From Onchocerca volvulus (lineage: Eukaryota; Nematoda; Chromadorea; Rhabditida; Onchocercidae), in the NCBI GenBank assembly GCA_000499405.2, contig HG738137.1:9065609-9129608 (forward strand): a DNA stretch of 64,000 bases, written 5' to 3'. Position numbers and translations under genes: made by a program. The notes beneath the pieces were generated by a model, which worked only from the letters and a program-made list of their open reading frames with translations, was not told where the DNA came from and did no database searches. Each line of letters starts with the position of its first letter. Position 1 is the first letter of the stretch. Shown piece by piece: positions 42,501 to 56,186 of this stretch.

Positions 42501-42742
42501 CTAATAGTAATAATAACGGATGACTGAAACTTCATCTATCATGTCCAACATGTTGTAAACAAAAGATGAATGATAAATTACAAAATATTAAGAGACAATG
42601 ATATGATTAGTGGATAAACTGACCTCAGCCAGTTGTTTTGCTGCGTTGAATATAGTATTAGCGTTATCATTATCATCTTCACTATTATCACTAATATAAT
42701 TAGTTGGATTCATTCGATGTCGAATACAACGACCGCACACCT
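30572..42742 (-). CDS. trak-1: Trafficking kinesin-binding protein (TRAK/Milton/HAP1 family), 5' end not found
   Basis: Adaptor that links mitochondria, via Miro, to kinesin-1 and dynein. Exons in transcript order: 42624-42742, 38006-38079, 37371-37505, 36003-36075, 34839-34934, 34238-34351, 33852-34024, 33392-33481, 33075-33252, 32343-32630, 32048-32239, 31804-31887, 31379-31625, 30572-30783. Joined in phase they give 690 residues plus stop. The first seven exons form the HAP1_N coiled coil: KDLELAAKIGQSLLEQN, NEFLEEA..VVQLRHDLHIRSNLLRFYT, and YTEVLAMLHDAEEELRKFRQ. These align with human TRAK1. Then comes the Milton region: SLYDSLASEIEAS and GEPGRPGTRDLDWSIRKL, corresponding to GTPGTPGSHDLETALRRL. 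The donor at 32343 is the least certain junction. The first exon listed enters in phase 1, so an upstream exon (or a trans-spliced leader with Met inside this exon) is missing. Family call is secure. Confidence 0.92.
38080..38226 (-). other. Possible alternative first exon of trak-1 with poly-Gln
   Basis: Directly upstream of the exon at 38006-38079 the frame stays open for 49 codons back to an ATG at 38226-38224. It contains eight consecutive CAA codons (plus-strand TTG repeats) and runs in frame into KEKDLELAAK. Most of it is Lys/His/Asn/Gln-rich with no recognised homology. It may simply be intron: the splice acceptor TTACAG at the exon border fits the upstream exon at 42624-42742 perfectly. 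Confidence 0.25.
38227..42623 (-). other. Large trak-1 intron
   Basis: About 4.5 kb between the first two trak-1 exons I identified. It is very AT-rich, with many short A/T runs and no coding exon on either strand. A less AT-rich island at about 38970-39240 contains GACTC repeats, a 13-bp palindrome (CAGACTCAGTCTG) and a TGACTCA site. At 41935-42010 there is a short perfect hairpin (TCGGAAAAATCCGA). A degenerate AAT/ATAA stretch fills 42230-42520. Confidence 0.6.
42230..42520. repeat. Degenerate AAT/ATAA microsatellite region
   Basis: Nearly 300 bp of imperfect AAT, ATAA and TAATAATA units with almost no C, located inside the large trak-1 intron just downstream of the exon at 42624-42742. 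A simple-sequence tract that has accumulated substitutions. Confidence 0.85.
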
Positions 42743-45293
42743 CTGCAAAACTATCAGTAAATAAGGCTTAAAATTTAATTTATGGCATATTTGAGGACGG
42801 CAAATCGAGCATATATTGGGAGAAATTGTAATATAGGAAAAACAGAAATGAAAATGGAAAATTTATAAAAATAAAATTTCATTTTTAAATTTATTCCAAA
42901 TTACTAATAGAAATTATAAGTTTATAAAAGAATATTTTAAACTAATATTTTTTTAATTAATAAGCATTTACTAATAAATGATTAAATATTATATAGGCTT
43001 TTTTGAATATTAAATAAATGAAAAAATAGAATTAACTTTCTGAAAATAATTGATTATTCTTTCATTTATTAAATATTCAAATTTCTAAAATAATAACTTA
43101 ATTAATTATCAATAAAACTAGAGTTATAATAAAATATATAATCAGTATTTAAAGAAGGAATGTATTTTCGTTCCAGAATTGTTAAGAAAGCAACCAAACC
43201 GGTCGGTCAGTCAACAAATTCATTTCATGCCGAAATCAACGGATCAATCCAAACAAAGTGATTTGCACAATAATGAAAGATAAAGATTTTATCAGATACT
43301 GATAACATTTTAATATGATACACAATTTTGATTTATTTATTTATTATTAAAACTTTTTCAAATCTTACGTTTAGCACAAATATTAATATGTTATATTAAT
43401 TTCAATCCTCAAAAATAATTAATTCAAATTGAAAAAAATTTTTTTCTAATTGTTTACATATCTGATTCTTTATGTTTTTATCAGTATTCTAATCAATGAA
43501 AGGATTTTTTTTAAAGAAGTATATCAATTCATATTATTTCATTAAATGAATTTACAGTAATCTTCCACATGCGAATAATATTTGACAGCTAAGTTAAATG
43601 AGTAAATTTTTACCAATCAATACTAGACATAAAATCCTAAATTTGTTATAAAAGTTTCGTTTTTTTTAAAAATAGAAAAAATGATTATTTGCTTAAATGA
43701 TCTCATTTGTTGTTTAGATAATGAAGGAAAAAAAAAAGAAAAAAACGCGAGAATCATTTTAACATTTACTTTCTTATATATTTTTGAAATAATTTAAAGT
43801 AAGAAATTTGTGATAATTTTTTAATTAACTTTTCGATATAAAGAAGGATATAATTTAAGGAGTTTAAAATTTTGTCGAAAACATATCACAGCAAATTTAA
43901 GAAAAAAAAACTGAAATGAAACATTACTAATATTTCAAAAATTATTCGATAAATATTTAGTTTATATGATTTTTTCCTTTCAATCATATGATCGAATTAC
44001 TTGCATAAATTATTTACAAACAAATAAATAATAAGGTTAATTTTCATGGAACTAAAACGAAAAAATAATTGGAGAATTTAAAAAATATTGCCTGTCTAAT
44101 TAATTCAATTATTATTTAATATTGAAATGAAATTAATCATGCAAACAAAATATACCTTATTAAGTACAATTTAATTTAAAGCTTCAATTTAATTTGCAAA
44201 AACTTCCATTCACATTTACTCTAAAATATCATCAAAAATTTCCTACTTTAGACTCTTAAGGATGAAATTTGAATAAAATATATATTTTTAAAAACTGAAA
44301 AATAAAGTCTGATTTGAAAAAAGGAGAAAGATTTTCTTGGCAATATATAATTTGAAAAATTTATTGCTTTTTATTAACGATTAAAAAAATGGAAATGTAT
44401 TATTGAAATAGAGACTGCAAAAAGGAAAAAATTTTATATTCAAAAAATTAAATTGCAATTTTTAATTCTTTAAACGTATCAAAAATGAAAGATAGATGAA
44501 AAGATAAAAATGCTGAAGAATTTATATCGATTTTGCTTTTTTCTTTTTTTTTTTTTTTATTTTCAGTAACAATTTAACAATAATTCAGGAAAAAAAAATT
44601 TCTGGACAGAAAAGAATCTAATTATCGATTTGCTTTAATCTTATACAATTTATATTCAAATAAGGTTTAACAGCAAATAATCAGTAATTTTTTATGTCAA
44701 AATTTTTCATCTTTTTAAGAAACTCTAAAATGTTTATTTAAAAAAAAAATTTTTAAATGAAAAATTTTTCAATTTTTACTCTCAAAATTGAAATTTTTTT
44801 TTCTTTTAATCTAAGTAAATTTCAGAAATATTATGAAAAATTGTTAAAAACATCAATGAGCTAACAACTTAAGAGGTATGAAAATATTAAAAAGTTTACG
44901 TTTGACCAAACTGCCATTATCTGCTAATGCTCATTGATGAGGAAGGAAAAAAAAAATCAATAAATTGCAATAATTCTATGAAATATTTGAAAAAAAGGAA
45001 AATTTACGGATGTAATAATATTACTTCCTCTATTTTATAATATAATGTTGCAAAAATTCCGCAATATACTTGGAAAATTCGCTAAAATTCTTAAATTTAC
45101 GGAAAAAAAGTACATAACAATTAATTCATAGTTATATTTAATCGATAAAAATGATTAGAGATATTCATAGAAACTTTTTAATTCATAATAACCATTATTA
45201 GATAAGTAAAAATGGAGCACGTTTTTTGAGTTAATAGTGCAATTAAGTTAATCAAATAGTTCATATAAAATTTCAAAGATATTAAATAAATGC

Positions 45294-45297
<4 letters not shown>

Positions 45298-45328
<31 letters not shown>
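45298..45328. repeat. Poly(A) run of 31
   Basis: Uninterrupted A homopolymer in the gene-poor stretch. No target-site duplication or retroposed coding sequence was seen next to it. Confidence 0.9.
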
Positions 45329-45330
<2 letters not shown>

Positions 45331-48148
45331 GGCACAAAATCAACGAATAAAAAATTGATCAAAAATGATCAGTAATTCTAAAAATAAGCAAGTTTACAAT
45401 AATACGAGATACAAATCACGAATATCACTTAAATGAATTATGAAATTATGATAATATTATTCTAATATGCAAATTTATAAAATTAAAATTATTTGAGACA
45501 TATCTGCAAAAAAAAAAATTCAACCCAACTTCAAATAAAGGAAAAATTCGAATTTTTACAATAAGCAGTAGAATTTTTAAAAGTAGATGGATATGAGAAA
45601 TTGAACTAAAAAGAGAAATTAATTAGTACAATTTATCATCAAAAATTTACGATTTATAGGGATCTAAAATATGTAAAAAACTAAAAAAAAAAAATGAAAT
45701 AAAATCGAACCACTTTCGGAAGACAAATTATAACGGGCAAATTTTTCGAGAAAAAAAATTAAGAAAAATTGTTCAAAAATGAGATTTTTATGTAGCAAAT
45801 GGTATGTATAAATTTTAAAATTTCTGAACATAAGAAAATGGCATCATCTTAATGCAATATTTAGATGAAAAAAAAAGGAACGAAACATTTATTTCATCTA
45901 ATTTATATATTTTCTTATTTCATTAATTAGTTTGAGTTAATTATCACTTACTTTCTAATATTTTCATTCAATTATTTCTAAATTTTGCAAATTTCGAACA
46001 ATTTAAAGACTTTTTCAAAATTCAAGAAAAAAAAATTAATGTTTATAAACAAATTAATTAGAAAAGCAAGCAATTATTAATTAATGAATTGAAGAAAAAA
46101 ACTCATTAAAAAATCCAATTTACATATTTGAAATAATAAAAATGAGTGGAAGTATTGATAGTTTGTAGCATTGATAAAATACAAATGGCTAGCATATGAA
46201 ATAAATAACTTGGAAAATATGCAATTTAGATAATTGCAATTAGCATAAGCTATTAACTTCACGCAATTAATAACTTCGTTAATGATGACTTAATTAATTA
46301 ACAATAACTTCAAAAAAAACCAATAACTTCACATAATTATGGTAAAAATCATTATATATACCGGTAATTATTTGTCAGTTAGAAAAAAATTGAAGCATAT
46401 AATTTTACAAAATTTTTTACAATTTAGCAAAATATTGATTTGTTGATACTTATGTCAGAAATTATTAAGCATTGAATTACGTCATCTTATCTAAGGTTAA
46501 ATACGATTCATTAATTACATTTACATACGATTACATGTGACTTTTATACGATAAATTCCATTAAAAGCTTGAAATTTCATGAAATTTGTCAAATTAAGTA
46601 AAAATCATAAATGATTTAATTTCACTACCTATAATTAAATTATAATAACTAATAAATATCTTATCATAATTTTATATTAAAAAAAACTTTCTAAATATCA
46701 ATGTAAGAATGAAAAACTTTCTTTGCTTTTCTAAAAATAATTTCGAAACAATTTTACGAAAATCAATAAAATTTTATGATAAAATGAGGAGAAGAAAGAG
46801 AAAAAGTGAGAAAAGTATTGTTAAAAATCGATTATTCGCTTTACACACGAAAAAATTTTCGAAACAATCCACTTCTCTTCTATTTCAATTCTATCTCATA
46901 ACAATTTTGTAGAAATTTTAGACAAATATTATCAAGACAACTGATATTTGGTAAATAAAATGAATTTTTGTTAATAAAATTTCCCTTCCTTCATATCTTT
47001 TAGCTCATTTCTTAATAATTTTAAATATTTCTTATTCCAATGATTGATAGCTACTGCTATTTAAAAGTAAAAATTATTAAAAAAAATTAGTAAAAAATTA
47101 AAATTAAAAGTAAAAATTATCGTTATCATAAAATTTGTGATAAGTGCTTGAAAAATGAATATTAGAAAGTATTGTTAAAGATTAATGCTCATTTTAAAGT
47201 CTATCTAAAATGAATGTTATCTGTGTTTATATTGTTTTATCTTGTTTGTTTTTTTGTTTTTTTTTTACCTTTCTTTTACATAATACTTTTGGTAGAATGA
47301 AGCTCTTTGGTCGTACAATTTTGAAAAATTTCCAAAATGTTAAAAAAAAGCAATCATCAATTTATTCTGCCCTTTATTTCTCCCTCTCTTCTTTGATCTC
47401 TTCCATTTTAAAATAAACAAAATATGAAATGATTGACAAGAAAAAAGGAAAATTTAATTACTTATTTCTATCTCTCTCTCATTAGTAAAACGATGGATTC
47501 GATGAAAATTGGCAGTAATTGTAGAAAATACCGTAATTTAAAAAAAAAAAATTTATCCGAAATAATCAAGAATGGTTTATTCATTCAATGACAGATGAAA
47601 TTATTTACCTTTTCATAAATACCTAATCATCAAATATTAATTTCTTTCATTTGATACATTAATGAAAGTATGTATCTTAGAAAATGATTAGTAAAATATC
47701 GATTGATAAAATCAATACAAGCGAACATAATTTAGATCTGCTTAAAATAAAAAATAAACAAATTTAATTTTTTCCCTTGAAAGGAAGATGAAAGAAAATG
47801 AAAAAGTGAGAGATATCGGGGATATCATCGTTTTTTCGAACAAATTTATAAAAATTGTAAAAATTCCTGAAAAAAAGAAATATTAGTTTATTTCATTTCA
47901 ATTGATTTCAATAAATCTCTACAACTTAATATTTTTCATCAATTTACTCTTCTTCCCTTCAAATTTTTTCAAATAATAATATGAGCAAACAGAAAAAGAA
48001 AAAATTAGTAATAAAAAACGAGAGAGAAAGAGAGAGGGAAAGAAAAAAAGAATTTAAAAGTTCTTTTTTTTTAAAATATTGCTATACCATGCAACACTGA
48101 ACTTTAACAATCTCTCAGAATTGTCTATCATTTTTCACCATATATTGC

Positions 48149-48265
48149 ATTGATTGATTCTGCAAGATCAATCAATCAGTTCATTGATTGATTCTGCAAG
48201 ATCAATCAATCAGTTCATTGATTGATTCTGCAAGATCAATCAATCAGTTCATTGATTGATCAGTC
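48149..48265. repeat. 34-bp tandem repeat, 3.4 copies, each unit palindromic
   Basis: Three identical units of 34 bp start at 48149, 48183 and 48217, and a partial fourth begins at 48251. Inside each unit the arms TTGATTGAT and ATCAATCAA form a perfect 9-bp inverted repeat around TCTGCAAG, so each copy can fold into a hairpin and the array into a row of hairpins. No divergence between full copies, which implies recent expansion. Confidence 0.95.
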
Positions 48266-50314
48266 GGAAAGGCTTTTAAACTTTTAAAACATTTAAAGAA
48301 TTTTTAATAAATACATATATGTACAACATATCATACATTTCATACACTTTTAAATTTGATAATCGATGGGTGATGATTGAAAATATAAGATTTTAAAATT
48401 GAGATTCGATTGCTACACTGATAACCTATATGATTATCAGTTATGATGATATTTGGTGACATATACACACATATATACACATACAATGATACAAATATAC
48501 ATAAATATTTGTTGATAAATATTTACAAAACTTCACATTTCATTCTGATAATTCTGGAATCAAACAGTTATTGGAAATGATTAATTTTCGTTACATGGAT
48601 AAAAATGATTCATTCTAAATTCTTTCTTTCTAAATTCTTTGCAAAATTCTAAATTTTTCACTTTTCTCATACTATTTCATACATTCGATGAAAGATGAGT
48701 TCATATTGATTTGGCAGAAAAGTGTTTATTCTGAAGAAAAAAAATAGAAATAAAAAAAAAGAAAAAAACTTGGCAATATTAGAGCATTAATGTAGAATCA
48801 GTTCTATTTATTATTATTATTTTCAAATATTAAACTAATAAATACCATCAAATTAAAATGATAAAAATTATATCCGATAAATTTATATCAGAAAAAAAAC
48901 AAATAATTTCGAAAAGAGAAAAAAAGAATGATAAAACTTGTGGCAGCAACTATGCAATGCTTGCATAATGCATGCAAATGATTCTTGTTCAGCAATTAAA
49001 AAAAGCAATTAGTGTTGATAAGAATATTTTAAAGAAAATAACATCAATTTGATAAAAAAAAAAAAAAGGATACAGCATAAGATAAAATTAAATGAAAGCA
49101 AACTTGAAGATTTTTCCTCCAAATACTTAAATTCCAATAAATTTCAAATCCTTCCCATTCTATAGAGATCCGATCATTCCGATTTATAACATTTGAAGGA
49201 TCATCTCGCTTCAATTAATTTTGATTATTACAACACTTTATAATTCACAAACGCAAATTCCCGATGTGATTTATCGATTAATTAATTAAATTTCCAACAT
49301 CCAGCACAATTTTCCAAATTATAATTCTGCCTAATTCAGATGCAATAAGATATTAATGACTTCTATTCCACGAAAAGAAAATATTGTCAAAAGAATTTTT
49401 TTTGGAAGTTTTTAAATTTAAAAAAACAGTTCATTCCGAAGCAATTAAAATATTTCAAGAATAAGTGGTTGCTTATGCGAACAATTCAAATTTATAAAAT
49501 ATTCTTTTTTTGTTAAATGGACATTCAATAAAGCTCAAAGTTGAACACAATCACGAATTAAAACGTCTAAGACAGTTGATATTTCGAGAACAAATAGTCG
49601 CTTGCGACTCTTGTGACAAATAATTGCCTGCTTCGAGTAGCAATTAAAATAGTTGCGACTCAAATTACATGGAAAAGAAAACTTTTAGCGGCCAATGTCG
49701 AAGAGAAGTCAAACTTGTTGTGGCTAAGACTAGAAAAAAAGACGTAATCTATGTAGCTAAGTTTAATGAAAAATCTATCAATATGAAGAGGAGAGATGTC
49801 GATAATGGCAATTGCAATTATTTTTCTTCTATATTTTACTTTTTTCTTCTTTATTTAATAGGCTTAATTAATAGGTTTTAACGATAGCCTAGATAACTTA
49901 CCCCAAATGAGAAAATTGTTCGTAAGCTCGTTAGGCTTATTCGAGAGTTTATCTTCGTTGACGTTGCCGTTGTTGTTGTTGTTGTTGTTGGTATTTTTAC
50001 TTGCCGTAGCTGCTCAAGCTTATATTTATTATAATATAACTTGGCTAAAAGCTTTGCCTTTTCTCGTTTTGTTTTTATTTATTGAAATTCGATCAATAAT
50101 AATGCGAGAAACGGATATATTTCATCTACATAATTATACGCTCGTCGTGTGGTATAATCAACATTTCCTTTATTTTTCACTCCCTCTCTCTCTCTCTCTT
50201 TTTCTCCTTTCTTTCTCTCCTCCAAAAGATTCTGAAATTTTTAAATTTTAAATTAAATTAATTTCAAATTTAGCAATTATACAAATTTTAACGGATTGAA
50301 ACAAATCTATTTCA

Positions 50315-50315
<1 letters not shown>

Positions 50316-50363
<48 letters not shown>
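50316..50363. repeat. Poly(A) run of 48
   Basis: Uninterrupted A homopolymer, followed shortly by another A run near 50421-50439. Simple sequence; exact length may be affected by sequencing error. Confidence 0.9.
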
Positions 50364-50365
<2 letters not shown>

Positions 50366-53300
50366 ATCTGGGCAGTAATGGTAATCATCAAACGTTACCT
50401 TCAATCATTTTTGCTTCAATCAAAAAAAAAAAAAAAAAAATTAAAAATAATTGAAAAATATGATACGAAAAATAACTTTCATTAAAATAATAATTCAAAA
50501 AAAAAATTCATATTTACCTTATTATTTTATGCTTTCATATAACAAAAATATCATTTTTCACTTATTTACTCAATCATTCAATTAATTTATCTACCTATCC
50601 ATATTATATTTTATTTAAATTGATAAGTTAATGAATGGATGAAGAAAATAATTTTATGGATTTATATAAAATACATTATGATAAGCTGTATTACAATAAT
50701 ATTCGAATAATAAATACTATCAAATTATGTTAAAAATTAAAATTTTCTTATTGTATTTGTGTATTTTGCAAATTTTTAAATTGCAAAAAAAAAAAAGATT
50801 TTAGAAACCAAAAAATAAAAGATGTAAGCGAAAAAATTTATTCCACTATTATCAAAATAATGTATTAAAAATTTTTAAATGTCATAGAATTATTCACGTT
50901 GTTTCATAAATTTTACAATGATTCAATGCATTCTATTCATTCTTATCCCTTCATTATTCAATATTTTTACGGATAGGTAAAACTGAAACTAGAATTATAT
51001 AATAATATGTAATGGAATCGAAAATTGAATTCAAATATGCCGGTAATTCCGACATGTAAATTTTTAAAAATCGATAGAATTTCTACGCTATCACTGACCT
51101 CTCGTTTTTTCAGTACTTTTCACAAAGAATTAATTTTTTGCAAGAAGGCAGTAAAATTATATGCTAAAATATGCGATAGAACAAAAATTGAATTCGAATA
51201 AATCGATTATTCTGAAATGTAAATTTTTTCAAATAAATGAAATTTTTATGCAACGAAATTGCAGCGAATAAAAATTCGTCATCGCTGTACAACAAATTCC
51301 TCCATATAAATTGTAATTCTCAGAAAAAAAAAAATCATTCACAAACTACTTTTGCGACAGCTGATTTTTGGTCTTTTCAAAGAAAAAAAAATGTTAAAAT
51401 GAAGTAAAAATGATGATAGCAGCAGTACGAATAATTGATATAAATTCGATTTATTTCTATGATAACTGTCAATTTAAGTCTTCCTAAGAATCGATTAAAG
51501 CGAAAAAAAAAATTAATAGACACATTGATGAAGTCGATACTATGCAGATGTTAAAGAGGAGGCTGTCAACAACGATAAATAAGAGTAAATTGAGTTGTCT
51601 TTTTTTTTTTTCTAAATGATCAATTTTCAAAGGATAAACAGAAATGAAGCCATTGGCAACGATGATGATGACACTAATGATGATTTGAGAAATTGCAATT
51701 TCAATACGCTCCCGATATCTAATCATCAAATTCGAGCTCATACATTATTGGCGTAAATTAAACCACGGCATTAATTAGGAAATGGAATGTTTTTATTTGA
51801 GTGAAATTTAACTGCGAACTTTTTTTAATTTTGTTCTTTTAAATATACATATGTAGTCACGTTTCACAATATATAATCCTAATCCAGAAATCGAGGATCA
51901 GTAATCAGATTTTTAAAAAAGATTCGAATTGAGCATTCCAATGGCAGTGAAGCTAATTTATTGGAAATGTTTCATTTTTTGCACAAAAATAAAAAGAGAA
52001 AAAAAAAAGAAAATGAAGATGAGAAGAAGATTGTACAGTTTCTTGAAAATTATTTTAGCAAAATTTATCAAATAAACAAAATATAAATTGAAATTAAAAT
52101 TGATTTAAATGAAATCGAAAATAGCTAAAAATATAAATAAGTTTGATAAAAAAAGAAAAAAAGATAGATCTGATGACTTTTCGAATGCCCAACTAATAAT
52201 CATAATTAAAAATATTATTACTATAAATCACGACATCATAAATAATACCAAAAAAATATCGACTATTGACTTTTTTTTTTCTTTGCAAACGAAAAAAATG
52301 AGAAAATTTTTAATAAATTTATTTATCTCGAAAAAATTTTGAATGATTTTTTTAAACATGTAATAAATTTGTAAAAGTTAGCAAAATTTATGCAATGAAG
52401 TTTGATCCAGACAGACTAATTTGGAAGTGTTTTAAAAAATTTGAATCAATAATCTATTGTCTCTTTTTTTCTCTCGCTTTTTTTTTTTTCTTTTACTTTC
52501 TTTCATGGAAGAAGAAAAAGCAAAAAAATAAGGAGAATTATTTTGGAAGATGTTGACAAAAGGAATTTGTTCGATTGAAATTCTCATTGAATGTGTCAAC
52601 ATTGAAAAATGTCGAAAGCTATGAAGTAAAGTAAGTCACCTTTTTGCATAAATTGTTTGCTATTTACAACATTTGCATATGAATAAAAAAAAAAAAAAAA
52701 ATGATTGCAATTTATAGTTGACACAATTTGATGAAATTTTCTCCCAACTCATTTGTTTTCCTTTTTTGTTTACAATTTTATTGTTTTCGTATTTCATTTC
52801 ACTTCAGAATTCGAAATGAAATTTTTGTATGTAAATAATATTTAAAAGAATAAACAATAATAAGTAGGTATGAATGATCCATGAATTCTCTAACGAATAG
52901 AGTTAGTTGGAAAATTATTTGGAATCATGTGAAGGTATTCATCGTTATGATAGGTATTTCTTTCCTCTAATCCAAACAGTTATAAAAAAAATAATAATCT
53001 ATATACAAAAAATTAAAAAAAATAATCCGTAAAAATGACTTGAGTAGAAGAAAAAAAGAAAAAAGTAATTAGTAATGAAAAATAAAATATTGAATAACAG
53101 CTTACTTTTTTAATTAATTAATTATTATCAAATTTTTTTTTTTTAATTTCGCTCAAAATCTTATAAATGACAAAATGTTAAAAATCAATGATTGATTCGT
53201 CCAAACTTTAACAGCTAAAAAAAAAGAAAAAATAAGTTTCAAGTGCCGGAAAAAAAATTGCAAAAATTAAAAATGTAGAATAAAAAATAAATAAGAAATG

Positions 53301-56016
53301 TTATTTTTAGTTTAATAATAATTTCATCACAAAAATTCCGCCTTTTCCACTTGTTTTCAGCAATACTTCATTTAGTTTCACTTTTGGTGTTTCTTATGTG
53401 AAAGATTAATTATTGCAGGTAAAATTCTTTGTATTTTGATACGAAATGTATGAACATCAATTACTAATTTTGTATTGAATTTAAATTATACTAATTCTTT
53501 AATGTCATACTGATGCTTAGTTAGACTATTTCTTGGCTTTGAAGATTTTTATATATAATAATAATAATGATGATGATAATCAAAAAAATTTTAAGTTATT
53601 TCGAAAGTTTCAACAATTTTAAAATTATTCAACTTTGAAGATCTTGAGAAAAAAAATAAAGTAATTTCATGTTTCAATGCATCGTAACATTCATTTTTTG
53701 CTATAATAATTAATTTGATACATTTCTTACACAATTTCAATGAGAAAATTTTGATAATATTCCAACGAATTCTGTAATTTTTGAAATATGAATTCAAAAA
53801 ATTGTGCAGAAATTGTATTCAAAAGATAAAACAGTGTTTTATATCATTTCTAATCAACAAATGACAGAAACAAATGATTTAGCAATCAATACTAGAAATT
53901 AATTTTTGTTGATTTAAATACTTGATAAAAGATTATGAAGAAAAATTCAGATTTTAGAAGCAAGTGTTTAGATTTTGGTGGATAATTTCCAACTAAGTTG
54001 TATTTTGATTCATTTAAAACTAAATAAAATGAAACTCAAGTCTTTCTTGTCCAATGCTTTTTACTCTTACATGATGTTGAGGAATATATACTCTTATAAA
54101 TCATTATATAAATGATAAATTCATGGATCAATAAGCTATTTAATTCTGATATATATATATTACTACCATGGAAATGTTCAATAAATACATAAATTTTAAG
54201 TAAAGCAACATTCTTAAACCTCTAAATTGAGTAAAAATTTTCAAATAAAAGTGCTACAGGAAAGAACCAAAATTTTTGGGAATGAATTATCGTGAATTTA
54301 GCAATTCTAAATGCTTTTAAAAATCTTTTTCTTGTATTTAGTGAATACATATTGAATTTCTTGAAATTTTATACTTTTTTCAAAAAGCTATCTAATTTCT
54401 CTAATGAGCACTTTTCATTTACATTAGAATTTCTGAATTAAATATTAAATATTATTTTTTTTTTTAATCATAACTCTATTAAAATTTTCATTTGCAAATG
54501 ATGTTCGATCACGTTTTGCACTTTTTCTTTAGTAAATCGCCAGTTATAATTCAAAGATAATAATTTGGAAATTCAGTTGGAATTTTAGAATCGCAAATCG
54601 GTTATTTAATAATTTAACTTCGATTTGCTGCAAATTTCAATTTCAGATTGCAGATGCTTCTTTTTTGATATTTGGAAAAAAATGAAACTGAAGGCTATTT
54701 TTCACAAGTTCATTATTCTTTCTGTCTAATTTAGTTTGAGTCAAAACTATACAACCAAGAATTATTGTATTCAGAAAAAAAAATGTATTTTCATTAAATT
54801 TATGGTTACAAAAATTATAAAATCAAATCTAATGAATAAAACTCATGCTTTCTTATGTGGTACTTTTCGACCATTCATTTAAGTAACCTAAAATCGTAAA
54901 AAAAAAAAAAAAAAGAAGAGTAAAAGAAATTCATCCATTTCTAAAAGTACAAAGAAAAAATGATCAATCAAATGTAGGATGACCGGCTGAATTCAATTTT
55001 TTTATTTTAATAAGGACAAATTTCCGCAAACAAAATTTTTTTTCTTTCTTTACATGAAGAATTTCGCAACAAATTGTGTCCAATTTTGATTTTCGAATTT
55101 AAATATTAGAAAATGGAAATTGTTAGTATAGATACTGAAAAAAATGACGATAATGATTAATTTTTAATTTTTAGTAGTGGCAAATGACTTCAAACATTAG
55201 AGGTTTCGTTTTCTTTTGAGAGGAGAAAATTTACATCAGAATTTATTTCACAATATATTCAAATTTGAAATGGAATCGTATAGAAGTCAATACCACTGGA
55301 CAGATTACAAGACGTATTCGAGTACAAGCAAATTAATTTCAATAATTAAAAGTCTATAAAATTAAAATTTCAAAATTTGTGAAATTTCTCATGAAACATT
55401 ACAGGATCTATTCATCAACTGTTAAGCATTCTGAATATTACTAAAATATAAATGTCAATTTTCCCAATAATCACAAAATTCAGCAGTTCTGTGTTCGCAA
55501 TAGAAACTATAGTCTAAATTTTTAAAAAATTTAAGAAAAAAAAAGTACTCAAAAATTATTTCCCACTGGAACACAATTATTGTTCAAAAATCTATTTCAC
55601 AACAAAAAAAACATTTTCAAAACGAAAATTTTCATATGAATGCTCGATTCAAATAATTCTGCAAGAAAAGTAAAAATTGATTTATTCGTAAGGAGAAAAG
55701 TTCAATCATTGAAATATTTACATCGTTTGTTTCTTAATTAATGAAAGTAATAAACAGAATTATAAAACAATCTTTCCTTCTCTTTCTCTCTCTGTCTTTT
55801 CATCTATCTCTCCTTGTTATTTTCATTTTTGAATTAATAATTTATTGATTAAGGTTTATCTATCTGTTAATTTTTACTAATTTAGTCAGAAACACTGATT
55901 AATTTACTAACTTTTAAACTTTACCAATAAAAACAATTTAACTTGTTTTTCTTTTTAAGATTTCGAAATATTTCAAAAATAAGAAAGTCAACTTATAGCG
56001 GTCATTTGCCCGTGTA

Positions 56017-56022
56017 TTTATT
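56017..56022 (-). terminator. Candidate polyadenylation signal of the receptor-like gene
   Basis: AATAAA on the minus strand 165 nt beyond the stop codon at 56187-56189. Chance occurrence is possible in this composition. Confidence 0.3.
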
Positions 56023-56186
56023 TACCGTTATTTCATTCATTTTTTGGAGATGTTTAATAAGTCATATAAAATATTTTAGAAATAGAGAAAAAGGAGAAAT
56101 ACGGTAATAATGTAAACTTAATTCGCCGAATGAAAATAGTGCTAAGCATTTTAATTGTTATTATTTTCCATCTATTCATTCAGTGT

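Larger units (their letters stand above)
42743..56016. other. 13 kb AT-rich gene-poor stretch
   Basis: No exon with recognisable homology or convincing splice framing on either strand. It should contain the missing 5' end and promoter of trak-1, and the 3' flank of the receptor gene. It carries long A runs (45298-45328 and 50316-50363), the 34-bp palindromic tandem repeat (48149-48265) and a less AT-rich island at about 49550-50110 with a GTT run (49969-49990). Open frames in it are short, rich in Phe/Ile/Lys/Asn and judged to be chance. Confidence 0.55.

Noticed and set aside
49570..49680. Possible tRNA or structured RNA at the GTCGC palindromes
   Set aside because: Only a 6-bp hairpin is evident; no cloverleaf, T-loop or anticodon stem could be built. 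No tRNA was recognised elsewhere in the window.
49669..50251. Two plus-strand open frames of 70 and 114 codons
   Set aside because: Low-complexity Phe/Leu/Ser composition driven by T-rich and GTT repeats; no homology and no splice context.
51484..51741. Minus-strand open frame starting MSSNLMIRYRER as a possible trak-1 first exon
   Set aside because: No good donor of the required phase and no similarity to TRAK N-termini; largely Ile/Val/Leu-rich low-complexity translation.
52109..52342. Lys/Asn-rich plus-strand open frame
   Set aside because: Composition mirrors the AT-rich background; no start context, homology or splice sites.
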